Part shown: piece by piece, positions 19,777-31,515 of the stretch
Layout: each line of letters starts with the position of its first letter
Numbering within the stretch: the stretch's first letter is position 1
From: Cladochytrium replicatum
Lineage: Eukaryota > Chytridiomycota > Chytridiomycetes > Cladochytriales > Cladochytriaceae
Direction of reading: 5' to 3'
DNA length: 64,000 nucleotides
Assembly: GCA_025526935.1 (NCBI GenBank)
Contig: JAHLKD010000062.1
Coordinates: 269,820-333,819 of the forward strand
Program-made: the position numbers and the translations under genes
Notes under the pieces: generated by a model
Told to the model about the DNA's origin: nothing
The model's input: only the letters and a program-made list of their open reading frames with translations
The model's database searches: none

Positions 19777-20595
19777 GGCTGAAGTACCTTCAGGCACGTA
19801 TGTTTGCTCGCTGGTCTAGTGATTCCAGCCCTCTGTTACCAGCTGCTGTGTTGCAATTCTATCGGTCATCTCCAGTCGGTTATGGTGCATCTCCTTATTT
19901 TTCTGCTTGTCACAATGATCTCATTGTTCCTATGCCTGTTGTGCCCCCACTTCATCCGTTGATGTTGCATTTTCAGCCTTTAGCTGTTGTGCATAATGGA
20001 CCAATTGCAGTTTCGTTTGCCCCAGTCTGCAATTTGAAACTTCGTCACCCTTTGTTGCTACCCCCACACCAACATCTCCCAACAGTATGTCTTCATTTGT
20101 TCCTGCTATGTCGGCTTGGGCGCCTATTTCCCAACCCCCGACCTTATTGTAGGAACTGTCATGATGCCCTGAAGTGTCGCATGCCCATGTCTCTGTGTGT
20201 TTACATTTGCGTGCTAGTTTGTCTGCTAGTTTTGATTTGGGCCTGCCTGACGATCCCCGCTTACCTCTTGACATTGCAATTGACATGCTTTCACCACGGC
20301 CTTTTTATCCTTTGCCTGCTTTTTCCCAGTAGATTCTTGTTCTTCGTGCACTTAACCGCATTTGGTCAAACTGTCTTGGTTATGACCTAGTTTTGTCTCC
20401 CGCTCCTGATTCTATCTTGTCTGCTTTTGTTGATTCGGATATGCCTTAGTGTTATGAAACATTTTACTTTTCCTACAGCTCGCACGGCTCCCCATGTGCT
20501 GCCAATTTATGCATATTTCTACACTTGTATTTGGATTTTGCACCAGCGGGGTGATAGTATTGGTTGGAAAATAAATATATTATGAAGTTCACAAA
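19777..20595 (+). mobile_element. LINE A copy 1, 3' part
   Basis: Continues ORF2 after the hAT element (YLQARMFARWSSDSSPLLPA ... PVGYGASPYFSACHNDL), includes the C-terminal zinc-like motif PYCRNCHDA, then a 3' UTR with CGGATATGCCTTAGTGTTAT and TTGGTTGGAAAATAAATATA. The same 3' UTR is found at the minus-strand fragment ending about 56000. Frameshifts are present (for example after 20160). Confidence 0.88.
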
Positions 20596-20960
20596 AAAAT
20601 GTGGGATTTGTACACATATTGTCAATCTTGCAGCAAAGGAGTTTGTTGATACATTCAGGCCTGGATAAACCTTCTTCGACGGCTGGTCAGAGGAATCTGG
20701 TCTTCCCCAAAACAATGAAGCTCATTCATTGATTCATGCCAATTTATAAAACTCGTTCCTCTATCACCAATTATCGACGTGGCAACTCGCTGGAATAGTG
20801 CATTCTAAAACGCTTATGTTGGGTCATGTCGTGTTTGTCCAGGCACCCGCTGGGTCACTGCAGGTAGGAGTGGTATAACTGGACCTGAAGTGGTTGAAAC
20901 CCGTACCCCACCCTGACCCGCCAGGTTTTTGCTGCTCAGGAGAGGAGTGACCTAACTTGA
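20596..20960 (+). pseudogene. hAT relict: transposase fragment plus element-end sequence
   Basis: 20610-20815 matches the hAT transposase region around the CMAHIINLAAKDF motif (for example AATCTTGCAGCAAAGGA, ACCTTCTTCGACGGCT, TGGCAACTCGCTGGAATAG) with small deletions, here on the plus strand. 20825-20950 matches the hAT left end at 9320-9455 (GTCGTGTTTGTC, CTGAAGTGGTTGAAACCCGT, TTTTTGCTGC). A rearranged, internally deleted copy of the same family, directly abutting the LINE A 3' end. Confidence 0.8.
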
Positions 20961-21745
20961 GGTAGAACAAGATACTCCATACATCCCACTAGTATGCTGT
21001 GAAGAACGCGTCAATAAATCCCAAAGTCAACCCTTCCTGTAAAGAGAGCAGTTTTCCCTTAGCACTCAGTGTGGATTTGGATGGCCGTTTGTGAATCTCA
21101 TAGAGTGCTAGGCTTGCTTATATATTTTGCTGTTGATCGGTTGAGCTTCAACAAGATTCACATATATTTTTTGTGTTCTTTAGAAAAGGGAGGTATCAAT
21201 TCTGGGACGGCTTGTCCTATGTTGTCAAAGAACAATTATCTATTCAAATGCGCTGTCTGTGACATCCCAGTTCTTTCTCCCTGATGTTTTAAACATTCAT
21301 CACATGTGGATATTGGCAGTGATGATGGTAAGTGATGTGGAATCGGAGATGAAGATTAGATTGCTTTTTCGTGCTCGCTTTGTATTGAAGGAAATCCAGG
21401 CCCTTTTATAACACTTTGGTAAATCACGCAACCGACAGAATGAACAAAACCCAAAGGAGCAAGCCAATCCACAAACCAACCTTCGTTTTGGGTAAATGGA
21501 GTAAAGTTTCCTCGAATAACCAGCCACGATAACATTACACCAGCCCCACTCCAATTTTCCAGCTTTGTGCTCCTGCGCCTCCATCAGCTCCACTCACAGA
21601 ATTTGGCAATTGGACGAGCTCATCCACAACACTCAAGTCCATCACTCTCCGCGTCGAAGGCGTACCGGGATCTCCCAACCGTACGCTTGCTCGCAATCTG
21701 AATCTCTGCCTCTTCTCTTGCTTTGTTCGCCATACAACACTAGCC
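20961..21745. other. Upstream region of the UPF0658-like gene
   Basis: No gene or repeat recognised. A CT-rich stretch and the probable promoter of the gene at 21746 lie toward the right end. Confidence 0.5.
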
Positions 21746-23258
21746 ATGTCCAAGATGTTTCGCATCGGGAGCAACCTGTCGGAGGCATTTGCTGACACAA
21801 AGCGCTTCACCCTCATAGCCATCGGGCTTTCGTTCCTGCAGACTATCCTCACCATCATCCCCGAAGTTGTTATCTTGCTGACCATCAACGAATTCTTCGG
21901 TCGGACATTTAACGCCAACAATGCTGATGCGGGGTCGCTACCGATCATCTTTGTGTACTTCAGCTTATTCATTTTTGCACAGCTGTTCCAGTTTGTCCTG
22001 GTGGTTGATGCGGTATGTGATGCGGGACAATGTGGTTTTTGACGGGCTCAGCAACTCTCCTATTTTTTAAGGCACTTTCGCTAAACTCAATGCAAATCAT
22101 TGCTGTCAGCGTGTTCAACTTTGTCACGACCACCTACACCGCAATTCAGATTGTCCAGATCATACGGTTGAAAGCTTGTGCTGAAGCGATCATTTCTGGT
22201 GTGAGCCTTACGACCACCAGCAAAGTTTCTTTCAAGGATCCGGACACCAATTGCAAAGTCTATGATCTTCCGGATGACTTCTCCAGGATTCTTTCGGCAA
22301 ATCTTGGCTTCTTCAACACCTCGTGGGTTTGGGAGATTGCACTCGTGGCAATTTGCGGATTGTGTGCGATCTTGACCATTTTCGCGGCAAGGGAAACGAT
22401 TCGCCGATGGGGGTGGCAGATCTGGAAGAGAAGCACAGGCGCAGATGTGGAGAAGCGATGTAGGTCTTCCATTTTACAGGGTACCCATATATGTGGTTAT
22501 TCACAATTTTCTCTCAGACATCCTTCAAACATACTACTTCTTTGTTCTGTTCCTGAAGCTCAAGTAGGTGGTTCTTAAGCAGTATGCGATTATTTTACTG
22601 ATCGTGGACTCTTCAGCATCTTCTCCGCGGTTTGTCTGATCACTCAGCTCATCGTTCTATTCTACTACTCACGGAAAGAAACTTCACGGACGAAGCCTCC
22701 CAGCGGTACTGGTATTCAAGACTCCGTGGGCGGGACGGCGATCACAGACATTGCAACGCTGATAGGGCTTGCTGTCACTGCTGTCGCTTCGGTTGTGTAC
22801 TTCTTCATGGGGTACATGGCAGTGCGAAAGGGCTCAATCGCAATGATGCTGCTGTTTTGCATGATCCTAATCGCCACTAGCTTCGTCGCCATCGCAATCA
22901 TAGTCGTTCCTTACCTCAAAATCGACAATCAGTTTGTTGTTCAGTTCCAGGAGCTCGTAGCCGGGGCGACCATTTTCCTTACTGTTTTCTGTAAGTCCAA
23001 GCAAGGCAGCGTTTCCATTTTTGGCGGCCTTGACATCTTTTCCTGATGTAGCCTCTATTTGTGTTCTTTTGAACTCAACTTTACTGGCTATTGGGTTCCA
23101 GTCTCTCCGAAACTTCAGCCACAAGGAGTACAGGGAGATCGGTAAATTTTTTCACATTTTTTGTTGAGATTATTATTTGACCTTCACTTCTTTCTCAAGT
23201 TACCCCTCCGAAGAACAAACCTCAAGAGTACGCCACACCGTCCCTTGAGTTGGAGTAA
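21746..23258 (+). CDS. UPF0658-like Golgi multi-pass membrane protein
   Basis: A fungal membrane protein family of unknown biochemical role, annotated in fission yeast as Golgi. The start is ATG 21746 (MSKMFRIGSNLSEAF). Exon 1 gives TM segments TLIAIGLSFLQTILTIIP and SLPIIFVYFSLFIFAQLFQF. After an intron (about 22013-22070) come QIIAVSVFNFVTTTYTAIQI and VWEIALVAICGLCAILTIF, then a short exon (about 22517-22563, ILQTYYFFVLFLKL), then IFSAVCLITQLIVLFYYSR, DIATLIGLAVTAVASVVYFF and IAMMLLFCMILIATSF, and a short hydrophilic tail ending TPSLELE at 23258. About eight TM helices with an N-proximal TM pair and the FAQLFQ motif as in UPF0658. Exon ends after 22990 are approximate. Confidence 0.6.
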
Positions 23259-23695
23259 TGTTTGGCACTACTCTTGTACTTAACTATGATGCGGCAACGG
23301 AGGTTTCGCTGGACATACCCCGCAATTTTATTTCGCAGTGTGCCTCTGCGGGTATTTGAGCCTCCATCGGTTTCCCACTTTCAGCAACGATACTTCAGAC
23401 TAGTTGTGCTCTTATTTCGGCTTTTGTTTGTGATCTGTTTTGTTGGCAGCTTTTTTTGCGAGCTTCTTTTGTTGAACTGCAGCTTGTTCGGTATTTTTCG
23501 CTGGAGTTGACTGATGGGGTTGAGAATAGTGTTTTGCTATAATATTTCAAATTTAATTCTATTGTGGGGTGTGCTGAGCTGATTGAAAGTCTCATTTTCT
23601 GCCCAATGCTCAACAAGACCTCGTAAACTTTTTTTGAATTTCCTTGAAAAGATTCTTTCCACGCGTTGGTTTGAATTGCTCTGGCAAACTGGAAG
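23259..23695. other. Spacer
   Basis: 3' flank of the preceding gene and promoter of the NDUFB9-type gene; T-rich. No ORF of note. Confidence 0.5.
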
Positions 23696-24169
23696 ATGAC
23701 AGTTCCAACGATTCCATCCGCCCTTCCCGTGGCCCACCGTCTCTACGTCATGCGCCTGTACAGGCGCTCGCTCAAGCTGGCTGCAAGCTGGTACTGGCAG
23801 CGCAGCGAGTACTGCGAGAAGGCCATGATCATCCGGTCGATGTTTGACGAGAACAAGAACGTAACAAATCTTCGGCATGCACAGGAATTGCTCGCTCACA
23901 CAGAGAACTTGCTCGGAATTTACAACCACTCAGACCCATATATCTGTACGTCGAGGGGCAATTATTTTTTTATATCTTCTAATTGACGAAATTTGGGAAA
24001 TTTAACTATAGCACCGACTGCTCCAGGCGGGTCAAAGTGGGAGCGTAACGTTCCATTCCCTGAAGAGGTAGGTGCGCTGTGACTATTTTGCAGGGATCTT
24101 GCTCAGCTGTTCGTTTTCTTGTAAATGCAGCTTGTTAGGAGGGGTGTCACAATCTACGATAAAAACTAA
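23696..24169 (+). CDS. NDUFB9: NADH dehydrogenase (complex I) subunit B22 / NDUFB9, LYR protein
   Basis: Accessory subunit of mitochondrial complex I. Three exons, 23696-23945, 24012-24067 and 24131-24169, encode about 115 residues. The LYR tripeptide is in VMRLYRRSLKLAASWYW, followed by RSEYCEKAMIIRSMFDENKN and, in exon 2, APGGSKWERNVPFPEE, matching the B22 family from start to near the end. LYR proteins bind acyl-ACP in the mitochondrial matrix. The introns are 66 and 63 nt. Identification is firm. Confidence 0.9.
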
Positions 24170-25522
24170 AGCTCGATTGCAGTGGCTGCTGTTGGGAGAG
24201 GAAAGTTGGGATTTGCCATGGCCTAATGGCAATTGATAAAGCAACGGAAGCCTGCGAATATATTATTCTGCAGCACACTTCGTCGACCAAGTTTTGGAAT
24301 GCGCTTATAGCCCCAGAGACTACTTCGATGGGGGCCAGGCCACTGCTTTCGACGAGGAGTAGTTTTGAGAAGCATCTCAAGTTTTGGTCATACGTTCGAT
24401 TTGTACGATGTTATGATCAAACTCATTTATATCCGCTGGTCCAATCAAACTGATATCCGACCGAATATCAGCGTACGCAAGCCAAAAGTATCAATCAAGC
24501 CCGAGACGGCAGAGAGCGTTAATATTCCAAAATAGAGGTCATCAATCTGGTTAGTTGGGGTTCTTTCAAGCCCAATTAATTTTCAGTGCTGTGCGACCAT
24601 CACCGTTCAGTCTGCTGAGTGGCTACTCGAGAGTACAACGTCCAAACCAAGGATTTCTTGATTATTTTGCTTTCCGACTTTGATCCTGTAATTGGTTTGC
24701 CTGTTCTCACCCAACTAAGCCGGGAGCGAGCGTTGTTGTGAACATTTCGACAAAGATCTCTGACAATTCCGACTACTGCTACAGCCCAGTTCTATCGGTG
24801 GATACGGTCTCACTCTCCCGGCGCCGCATTCTCTCCCCATCGAGTGTGGTCTACCTCAATCTCTCACACGAATACTTTTGGCCCTCTCGCCACAACACCC
24901 AATTCTATCTCTGCCCGTTGAACAGGCGGGCCAACTCGTTCGGCAACACAGTTGTAGGTAGGCACGGTGTCGATTTTTGTCCGGGACTTCGCTTTGCTGC
25001 TCCGGCAGATTCGTTCGACGCTAACATATTATCTTCACCAACTTTGTCTCTGAATAGGTGATACCGCCCCCACACTGGACGTCAAGACCCGCAGAATCTG
25101 GTTATTGTCGCCCGGTGCTAGATCGAACTGTTGGTACGAACACCTGGCGTCAAAAAAGAGCGACAATCTGCCAACTCTTACGACTCCGTGCTCGTTTCGC
25201 AGTGATTTCAGAAACCCTCATAAACTCTTTTGGATTCAGGGCTTTTTGCGACCGACTACTTTCGCATTTATCGCTGTGGGTCGATCTTTCCCTTGGGTAG
25301 GTCGTATTTGAGTATTAAAATTGGATGCAGCGGACATTTGTTGTTGTTTGTCGATTAATTGGGGTCATGAACGAACCCCGACATCTTTTGCTAATCTTTT
25401 CTTTTGGTGCTCGAATATGTGCCTATCGAACGACGAAAAGGCCGATTGACTTAGGCTGCATAATCATCAAGGTTACTGGTCAACTGCAAAAGGCTTACAG
25501 CCCGCACAAAGGTGACCTCGAA
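24170..25522. other. Intergenic region before PP2A-B56
   Basis: 1.35 kb without a supportable gene. An open frame at 24738-25061 has no recognisable motif and may be a 5' leader exon or chance. Confidence 0.5.
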
Positions 25523-28164
25523 ATGAAAGGACTCAAAAACCGAGTGGTAAGTTCGTTGAGTCTCACAAAATTTGGTGCTAGTATCGAAAGAGTCACTAAT
25601 CAGAGGTCCTCTCACACGTAAGTTGCCTCAGTTGACGAGAAATAAGTCTGTGAACGATACAAACGGCGGATCTAAAAATCCTCCAACTTCCAACACAACG
25701 CCGACAACTGCCTCTACAAAATCACCGGGCTCGGGAACATCCACCCCTTCAGCTCCGGCGTCCCGTCCGGACATCAAATCCGCTGCCAGCTCTGGGACAA
25801 ACTCTCCTATTTCGAAGGCGAAGGAGTCCCCAACACCGTCGAAACTCGCTCCGAAAAAGGACGATATGAATTTTGATGCGCCAGTGCCTCAGCATTCTCC
25901 ATCTTCCCTTGTGGTATTTTAACAGGGTTTTAATGCATTGCAAGAAAGTAATGGTATGTTTTGAATTCTCCAGAAACCTGGCGGGGAGGTGCCAAAGAGC
26001 GGACCCCTAAACAGGCTAAAGAATACCCCGAAAGATGCTATCCCAATCAGTAAAACTCCAAGGCGGCAACGTTCTTCACGATTCCATGTCACAGAGAGAG
26101 TTGAGCTTGAGAAGTTGGTTAACCTGAAGGGTGAGTGTGACTTAAGTTGAACGAAGTTTTATCACTGATTGCTTTTGAAGATGTTGGAGCGGGTGAACGT
26201 CCGGACCTTATGATCAAAAAAATACAGCAGTGTATGGTGATCTTTGACTTCAACGATGCACTTTCGGACTTGAAAGGGAAAGAAATAAAGAGGCAAACAT
26301 TGACTGAGCTGGTGGAGTATATAAGCAACACCCGTGGGGCCATCACAGAGCCTGTGTACCCAGAAATTGTCAACATGGTGAGTTTAGAGCGTTTCTTCGC
26401 TTTTGCGTCTGATTTTCTGCCTAGTTTGCGACCAATCTGTTCAGGCCAATCCCGCCTCAGGTGAACCCCACCGGCGATGCGTTCGATCCAGAGGAAGACG
26501 AGCCGGTTTTAGAACTTGCATGGCCACATCTACAGATCGTATACGAGTTCTTCCTTCGGTTTATCGAATCCCCTGATTTCAATACCAACATCGCCAAAAA
26601 GTACATCGACCAGCACTTCATCTTGCAGGTGCATCCAAAAATACATTACCATAACACCAAGTCCATATCTAACATTCAAAATTAGCTACTTGATCTCTTC
26701 GACAGCGAGGATCCCCGTGAGCGCGATTTCTTGAAGACAACGCTTCACAGGATCTATGGCAAATTTTTAAATCTCCGCGCTTTCATCCGGAGATCTATCA
26801 ACAATGTGTTCTTCTTGTTTGTATACGAGGTTGAGCGCCACAATGGCATCGCTGAGCTCTTGGAGATTCTCGGCAGGTATGTACAGACCAGTTCTACTTT
26901 CCTTCAGCGACGACTAAAGTTTGTTTAATTTCAGTATCATCAACGGATTCGCACTTCCGCTGAAGGAGGAACACAAACTTTTCCTGACTCGAGTTCTTCT
27001 CCCGTTGCACAAAGCAAAGTCCCTCACGCTCTACCACCCTCAGCTCGCTTACTGTGTGGTGCAGTTCCTTGAAAAGGATCCGTCCCTGACGGAGGAAGTG
27101 ATCTGCGGGTTGCTACGCTATTGGCCCAAAGTTAATTCACCAAAGGAGGTCATGTTCCTCAACGAGATCGAAGAAATTCTGGACGTCATCGAGCCCCAAG
27201 AGTTTGTAAAGATTCAGGTTCCGCTATTCCAGCAGATTGCAAAATGCGTGTCGAGTCCGCACTTCCAGGTGTGTGATGTTTACACTATGATTCAGGCAAA
27301 GGACTACGTCATTGATACCGCTTGTTGCTAGGTGGCGGAGAGGGCACTTTACTACTGGAACAACGATTACATCATCAACCTCATTGGAGACAATGCCAGC
27401 GTTATTCTTCCGATCATGTTCGCCTCTCTATATCGTAATTCCAAGTCTCACTGGAACCGGTTAGTGAATCACACTTGCGGATGTATGTTTCTAATCGAAT
27501 GTATCTAGAACAATCCACGGTCTGGTTTACAACGCTCTGAAGCTATTTATGGAGATCAGTCCGAAGCTGTTTGACGAATGCACAAACAAGTACAAGCAGA
27601 TCAGGCAGTTGTAAGTTGCTTTTGAGTTCACTGGGCATCAAATCTTAAATGAGTTGTTTTCAGGGAGAGGAAGAAGCAGAAGGAGAGAGACGATGTGTGG
27701 AGCAAAATCGACAAAATGGCACAGCAAAATGTATCGAAAGGTGGGTCAGGTCAAGGCGGCGTGAGGCCGGCAGGTTCGAATGTCATTCCACAGCCAGCCC
27801 TGTTACCAGGTATGTTAACCAAGCTCTTCTGAATGATTGAAAGGATTGACACGTGCTTTTAGTGGCGACAACCCAGGAGCCATACGAACTCACATCGGAG
27901 GAAACTCCGAAATCGGAGGCTGCGGAGGAAGACATGTTGGCGAACGAGCTCAAGGTAACATAACATCGTAATTTTCTTGAACGAAACCCAATTGATTCCT
28001 TGGTACAGCAATTCGAAGATCGTCCAACCCCACAGCGGTTCAGGCGGAAATCGGTCCTTCCCGTCGACGAAACGGTACTCTCGGAGCTCTCTCGGCATAA
28101 ATCTTTGGAGGATCTGATTGCGAGCAAGGCGGCTGCGGCTGCACGGGCAGGAAACCAGGACTGA
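25523..28164 (+). CDS. PP2A B56 (B') regulatory subunit
   Basis: Regulatory subunit that gives protein phosphatase 2A its substrate choice; a family of HEAT-like repeats. Exon 1 is only eight codons (25523-25546, MKGLKNRV). A Ser/Thr/Pro-rich N-terminus with [12 protein letters not shown] follows from 25632, then the conserved core in about ten exons: [162 protein letters not shown]. The C-terminus has a basic coiled segment ([14 protein letters not shown]) and ends [19 protein letters not shown]. Length is about 620 residues. The neighbouring gene-free zone is large on both sides. Confidence 0.93.
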
Positions 28165-30897
28165 TGAAACTGTTGAGGAGAACGTGGAAACTTTATTCTT
28201 CAACATGTGTATCATTTGGTCGGGCCAATGGATACTTCTGGCGTTTTGGGTTTACAAGATTGAACGAAATTTTTATGTCGGCGCCTTTTTTAGATCAAGT
28301 AGTCTATTTCTTCTTTGCTTTTGTTTGTTCGAGATCTCTTTTTTCTATACTCTTTGTCATTTCTTTCGTCATTCGTCCCAATTTTTTGTGTTCTCCCTTT
28401 GAATTTGCGGGTCGTCAGGTTTTTGTTGGCGTGGGTGAATTGCGGAATCGAGAGGGCGTGTGTATGTGTGAGAGAGTAACTCCCCGTCCAAAATTCGGAC
28501 ATTTTGAGCACAAAAAGGCAGATGAGATTATTGGTCTGCTGCGACTCATTCACATTACTGAAGAAACTTTTGTTCTTTTACATACATTGGACAAACTGAT
28601 AATCGGAAGCACTCGAAAACGAGGAACATAAGGAGTCTTCGATTATACTGGGAGTTCTCTCCATACACTATTTCTTCACCACAAGAAAGGAATAATCTGA
28701 ATATGGTGTGCGGCGTGTGTCCATCATGAATCGTACTGTGTCGTGGACAAAAGTAACTTGGAATTCGAATGCGGTGTGTTTCCCGCCCTCGTCGTTTTTT
28801 CCTGTGGTAGCTGTTGTTGGGAATTTTCACTTTGTTGTCTCCATTAGCGTCCGGTAGCGAGAGTTGTAATTCCGGGGATGATGGCGAAATGAGATTGCTG
28901 CATTATGTTCGCCCCTGTTTGCCGAGACGGCGGTGCATAACGAGCCGAGGAATTGCCGTTCGGTGCCGAAGCAGAGCCAGCACGTGTGCGGGAAAGCGTA
29001 GCCGCGTGCAAAGTTGGGTGGCCGAACTCGTGCCGTAGATACCCACGCATCTGTGGAGAAAGTGCAGGCTGTGGGCGGAGTTGCCGAAAGTTGGGGGCGG
29101 CCCCGGTGCCGACCTTGTGCCGCTGGATGCCGAGTTGCTGGCCGTGGCTCCTCCCTCCAACTCCGATAGCTCGACTTGTTTCTCTCTATCATTCATGATT
29201 TGCGTAGCTCTTCCCTTTCTCGCTCAGCGTTCAACTCTCTTTCATTCCTTTCGATGAAAGAAAGCAGGAATGTTCTGTTTGGACTTGACTTTGGCAACTT
29301 AAATAAGCCTGAATGCCTCATGGGCCAGTCTACGTTTCCTCTCGTCGACGTTCCTCGATCTTTCTGGACTGCTTTTCCATTTGGTCATATTTCGCTTCAC
29401 GTTCGTTCCATTCGCGCTTCCAACTTCCTGGCATAGTGAATAATTGACATTCATCTTGCACACACAGATCAAACAACCGCCGGCTGTTCCTTGAACAATC
29501 CGTTCTTTTTCTTGATGTCTTATATCTTGGGGCAAGTTGTTCGTCCGAAAGTCGCTTTGGCTGTTGGTGCTCAAGTAAGATTTCGTTGCACAAATCTGTG
29601 CTTACAAACAGAAATCTTTCTCAAATTGGTTCCTGCTTTAACCCGGTATCCGTTGTTTGGATTTTTGCTGCGAGCGTGCCCTTGCTGTCTTCTAGCTTTG
29701 GTATTGTTTTCCGGTGGTGAGGAAAGGTGCAATTTGAAATGGCTTGCTTGCTTTGGTGGGGGGAAGTTTGGAACGGGGCGGCTCGACTCCTCCCGAGCAG
29801 GCTGCTTCAGGAAATTCGCTCAAACCACTCGGTCATTGTAATGGCAGGTGCGACTTACTTTGTTCGCATCTACCGTTGGCTCGGTATCCACTGCTCGCAT
29901 TTTTGGTCTGCATCTTAGCTCCCAACATTGCCTCAGTATCCTGTGTTTGTATCTTGGTTCCTACAGTACACTCTGTATTCTGGATTTGTTGTTGTTATTT
30001 CCATTGAACTGCACCAGCGGTGAGCATAAACCATCGTAGACATTGTAAAAGGGCCATACTCGCTTGAACGTCTGAGTTTTTTGAGCGAGCTTTGGTTTAC
30101 ATTGCAACTCGCCGCTGAGTTAACCGGAATTGACTGAGGGTGGAAAGACATATTTATTAGACCTCCCGAAGAGAGCTCCTTGTTCGGAGCCGCCGCTGTT
30201 TGGATATCGCAACGCACTGCATGCCAAATCAACCCAAAGCGATGGACTCTTCTCTTTATTGCAATGGATCACAGTTAAAAATGATTACTAGTTTCAGAGC
30301 ATGATGCTTACTTCGGATGATTGCTTTTCGGGTGATCCGAGGTTGCAGTATGTGGAGGTGGGTGAGTTTAGAGTCACAACGTCGTCTTCGGAGAGCATCG
30401 CCGTCTCATGTTCTTCCATTTCCAAGATTTCGGCGGTGGTAACATGTTCAAACTCTGTGATATGGTCTTTGTAGGTATCCGCAGTGACTGTGACTGAGCC
30501 CACAAACACTGTTCTCGTCTGGATCGAAATCGGTTTGGGTATGATTGGTGGTGGTGAGATACAGCAAACATCTCTTCGCCGTGCATCGAACACGGCTAGC
30601 ATGGCTCGCTTTCATGGATCAGGGGGAGGAACTCGGAGCGGAGTCACGATTGTGATTGAGGAAATTCATGATTTATATGCCAAAATATTAGAAACAGCTC
30701 GGTACTATGTTGTGCGATCGAGATGAATGCTTCGTGTGTGAAGCATCACACACCACCCGGGGCAATGAAGAAGTCCAGCACACTTTGTCTAAGGGGGGGT
30801 CAGCAGTGAAAGCACTGTTCTGAGCAGTGTCGGCTAATAAGCTCGCCACCCCGCTCTGCATCCGGCCCGTCGCAACCAAATTATCTGATTACGCCAA
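28165..30897. other. Large gene-poor region
   Basis: 2.7 kb without a supportable gene. Open frames are short. One at 30294-30602 on the minus strand (VFVGSVTVTADTYKDHITEF) and one at 28903-29196 on the minus strand (starting MNDREKQVELSELEGG) have non-random composition but no recognised domain. T-rich at 28250-28400. Confidence 0.45.
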
Positions 30898-31457
30898 CTA
30901 GATGTCCTTGTAGATCAAAGTGTAATGCGGAACCCGGCTCCTATCAATCGGACTATCGACGATAAACTTGTCCTTCTTCGCTCCTCGGAGGATGGTTTCA
31001 ACGAGGTCGATGCAGTCCTGTTTGTCCACAAACGCACCGATCCATTTCGTGTGATCCGGCGTTCTAATAAAAAAAATAAGCTCTCGCCGTTTTGGAAAGG
31101 ATATATTCACTCTTGACGTACCCGTAGTCAACTTTCATGTGCCTCCCATTGTAAAAGAATATTGTTGCAGGTATCAACGTGATATCGAAATAAGCCGTGT
31201 AGACCGGCACATCTTCCACGTCAACCGTATAGATTTCCGCCATCCGTCTTAGCAGTTCCTTCGCCTTTTCCAACTTATTAGAAAGGACCTTCAGCCAACG
31301 AAACCTAAACACACTTTGTGCAACGACATACCACACGATCCTGCTCCATGCACCCCACATCATCGCTCCTTCCGAATCTCAGCACCAAAACCTTGTCTCT
31401 CGTGTTCCTGATCGCCAAATCAACGTCCACCTTGCTCCCCAACCTCTCCAGCAACAT
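30898..31457 (-). CDS. TXNL4B: Thioredoxin-like protein 4B (DIM2-type, TXNL4B)
   Basis: Thioredoxin-fold protein of the DIM1 family, involved in pre-mRNA splicing. Met at 31457 begins [16 protein letters not shown], then [17 protein letters not shown]. After an intron (about 31330-31304) comes [20 protein letters not shown] and [20 protein letters not shown]. After a second intron (about 31128-31071) come [39 protein letters not shown] and [20 protein letters not shown] and the C-terminal SPID...IYKDI are specific to the TXNL4B branch rather than TXNL4A. About 150 residues. It starts 58 bp from the divergent mL44 start codon, so they share a promoter. Confidence 0.9.
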
Positions 31458-31515
31458 CCTGTGGCGCAGCACCCGCCGAAATCGCCAAAGAAAACCAAAA
31501 ACGAAAACTAAAAGA

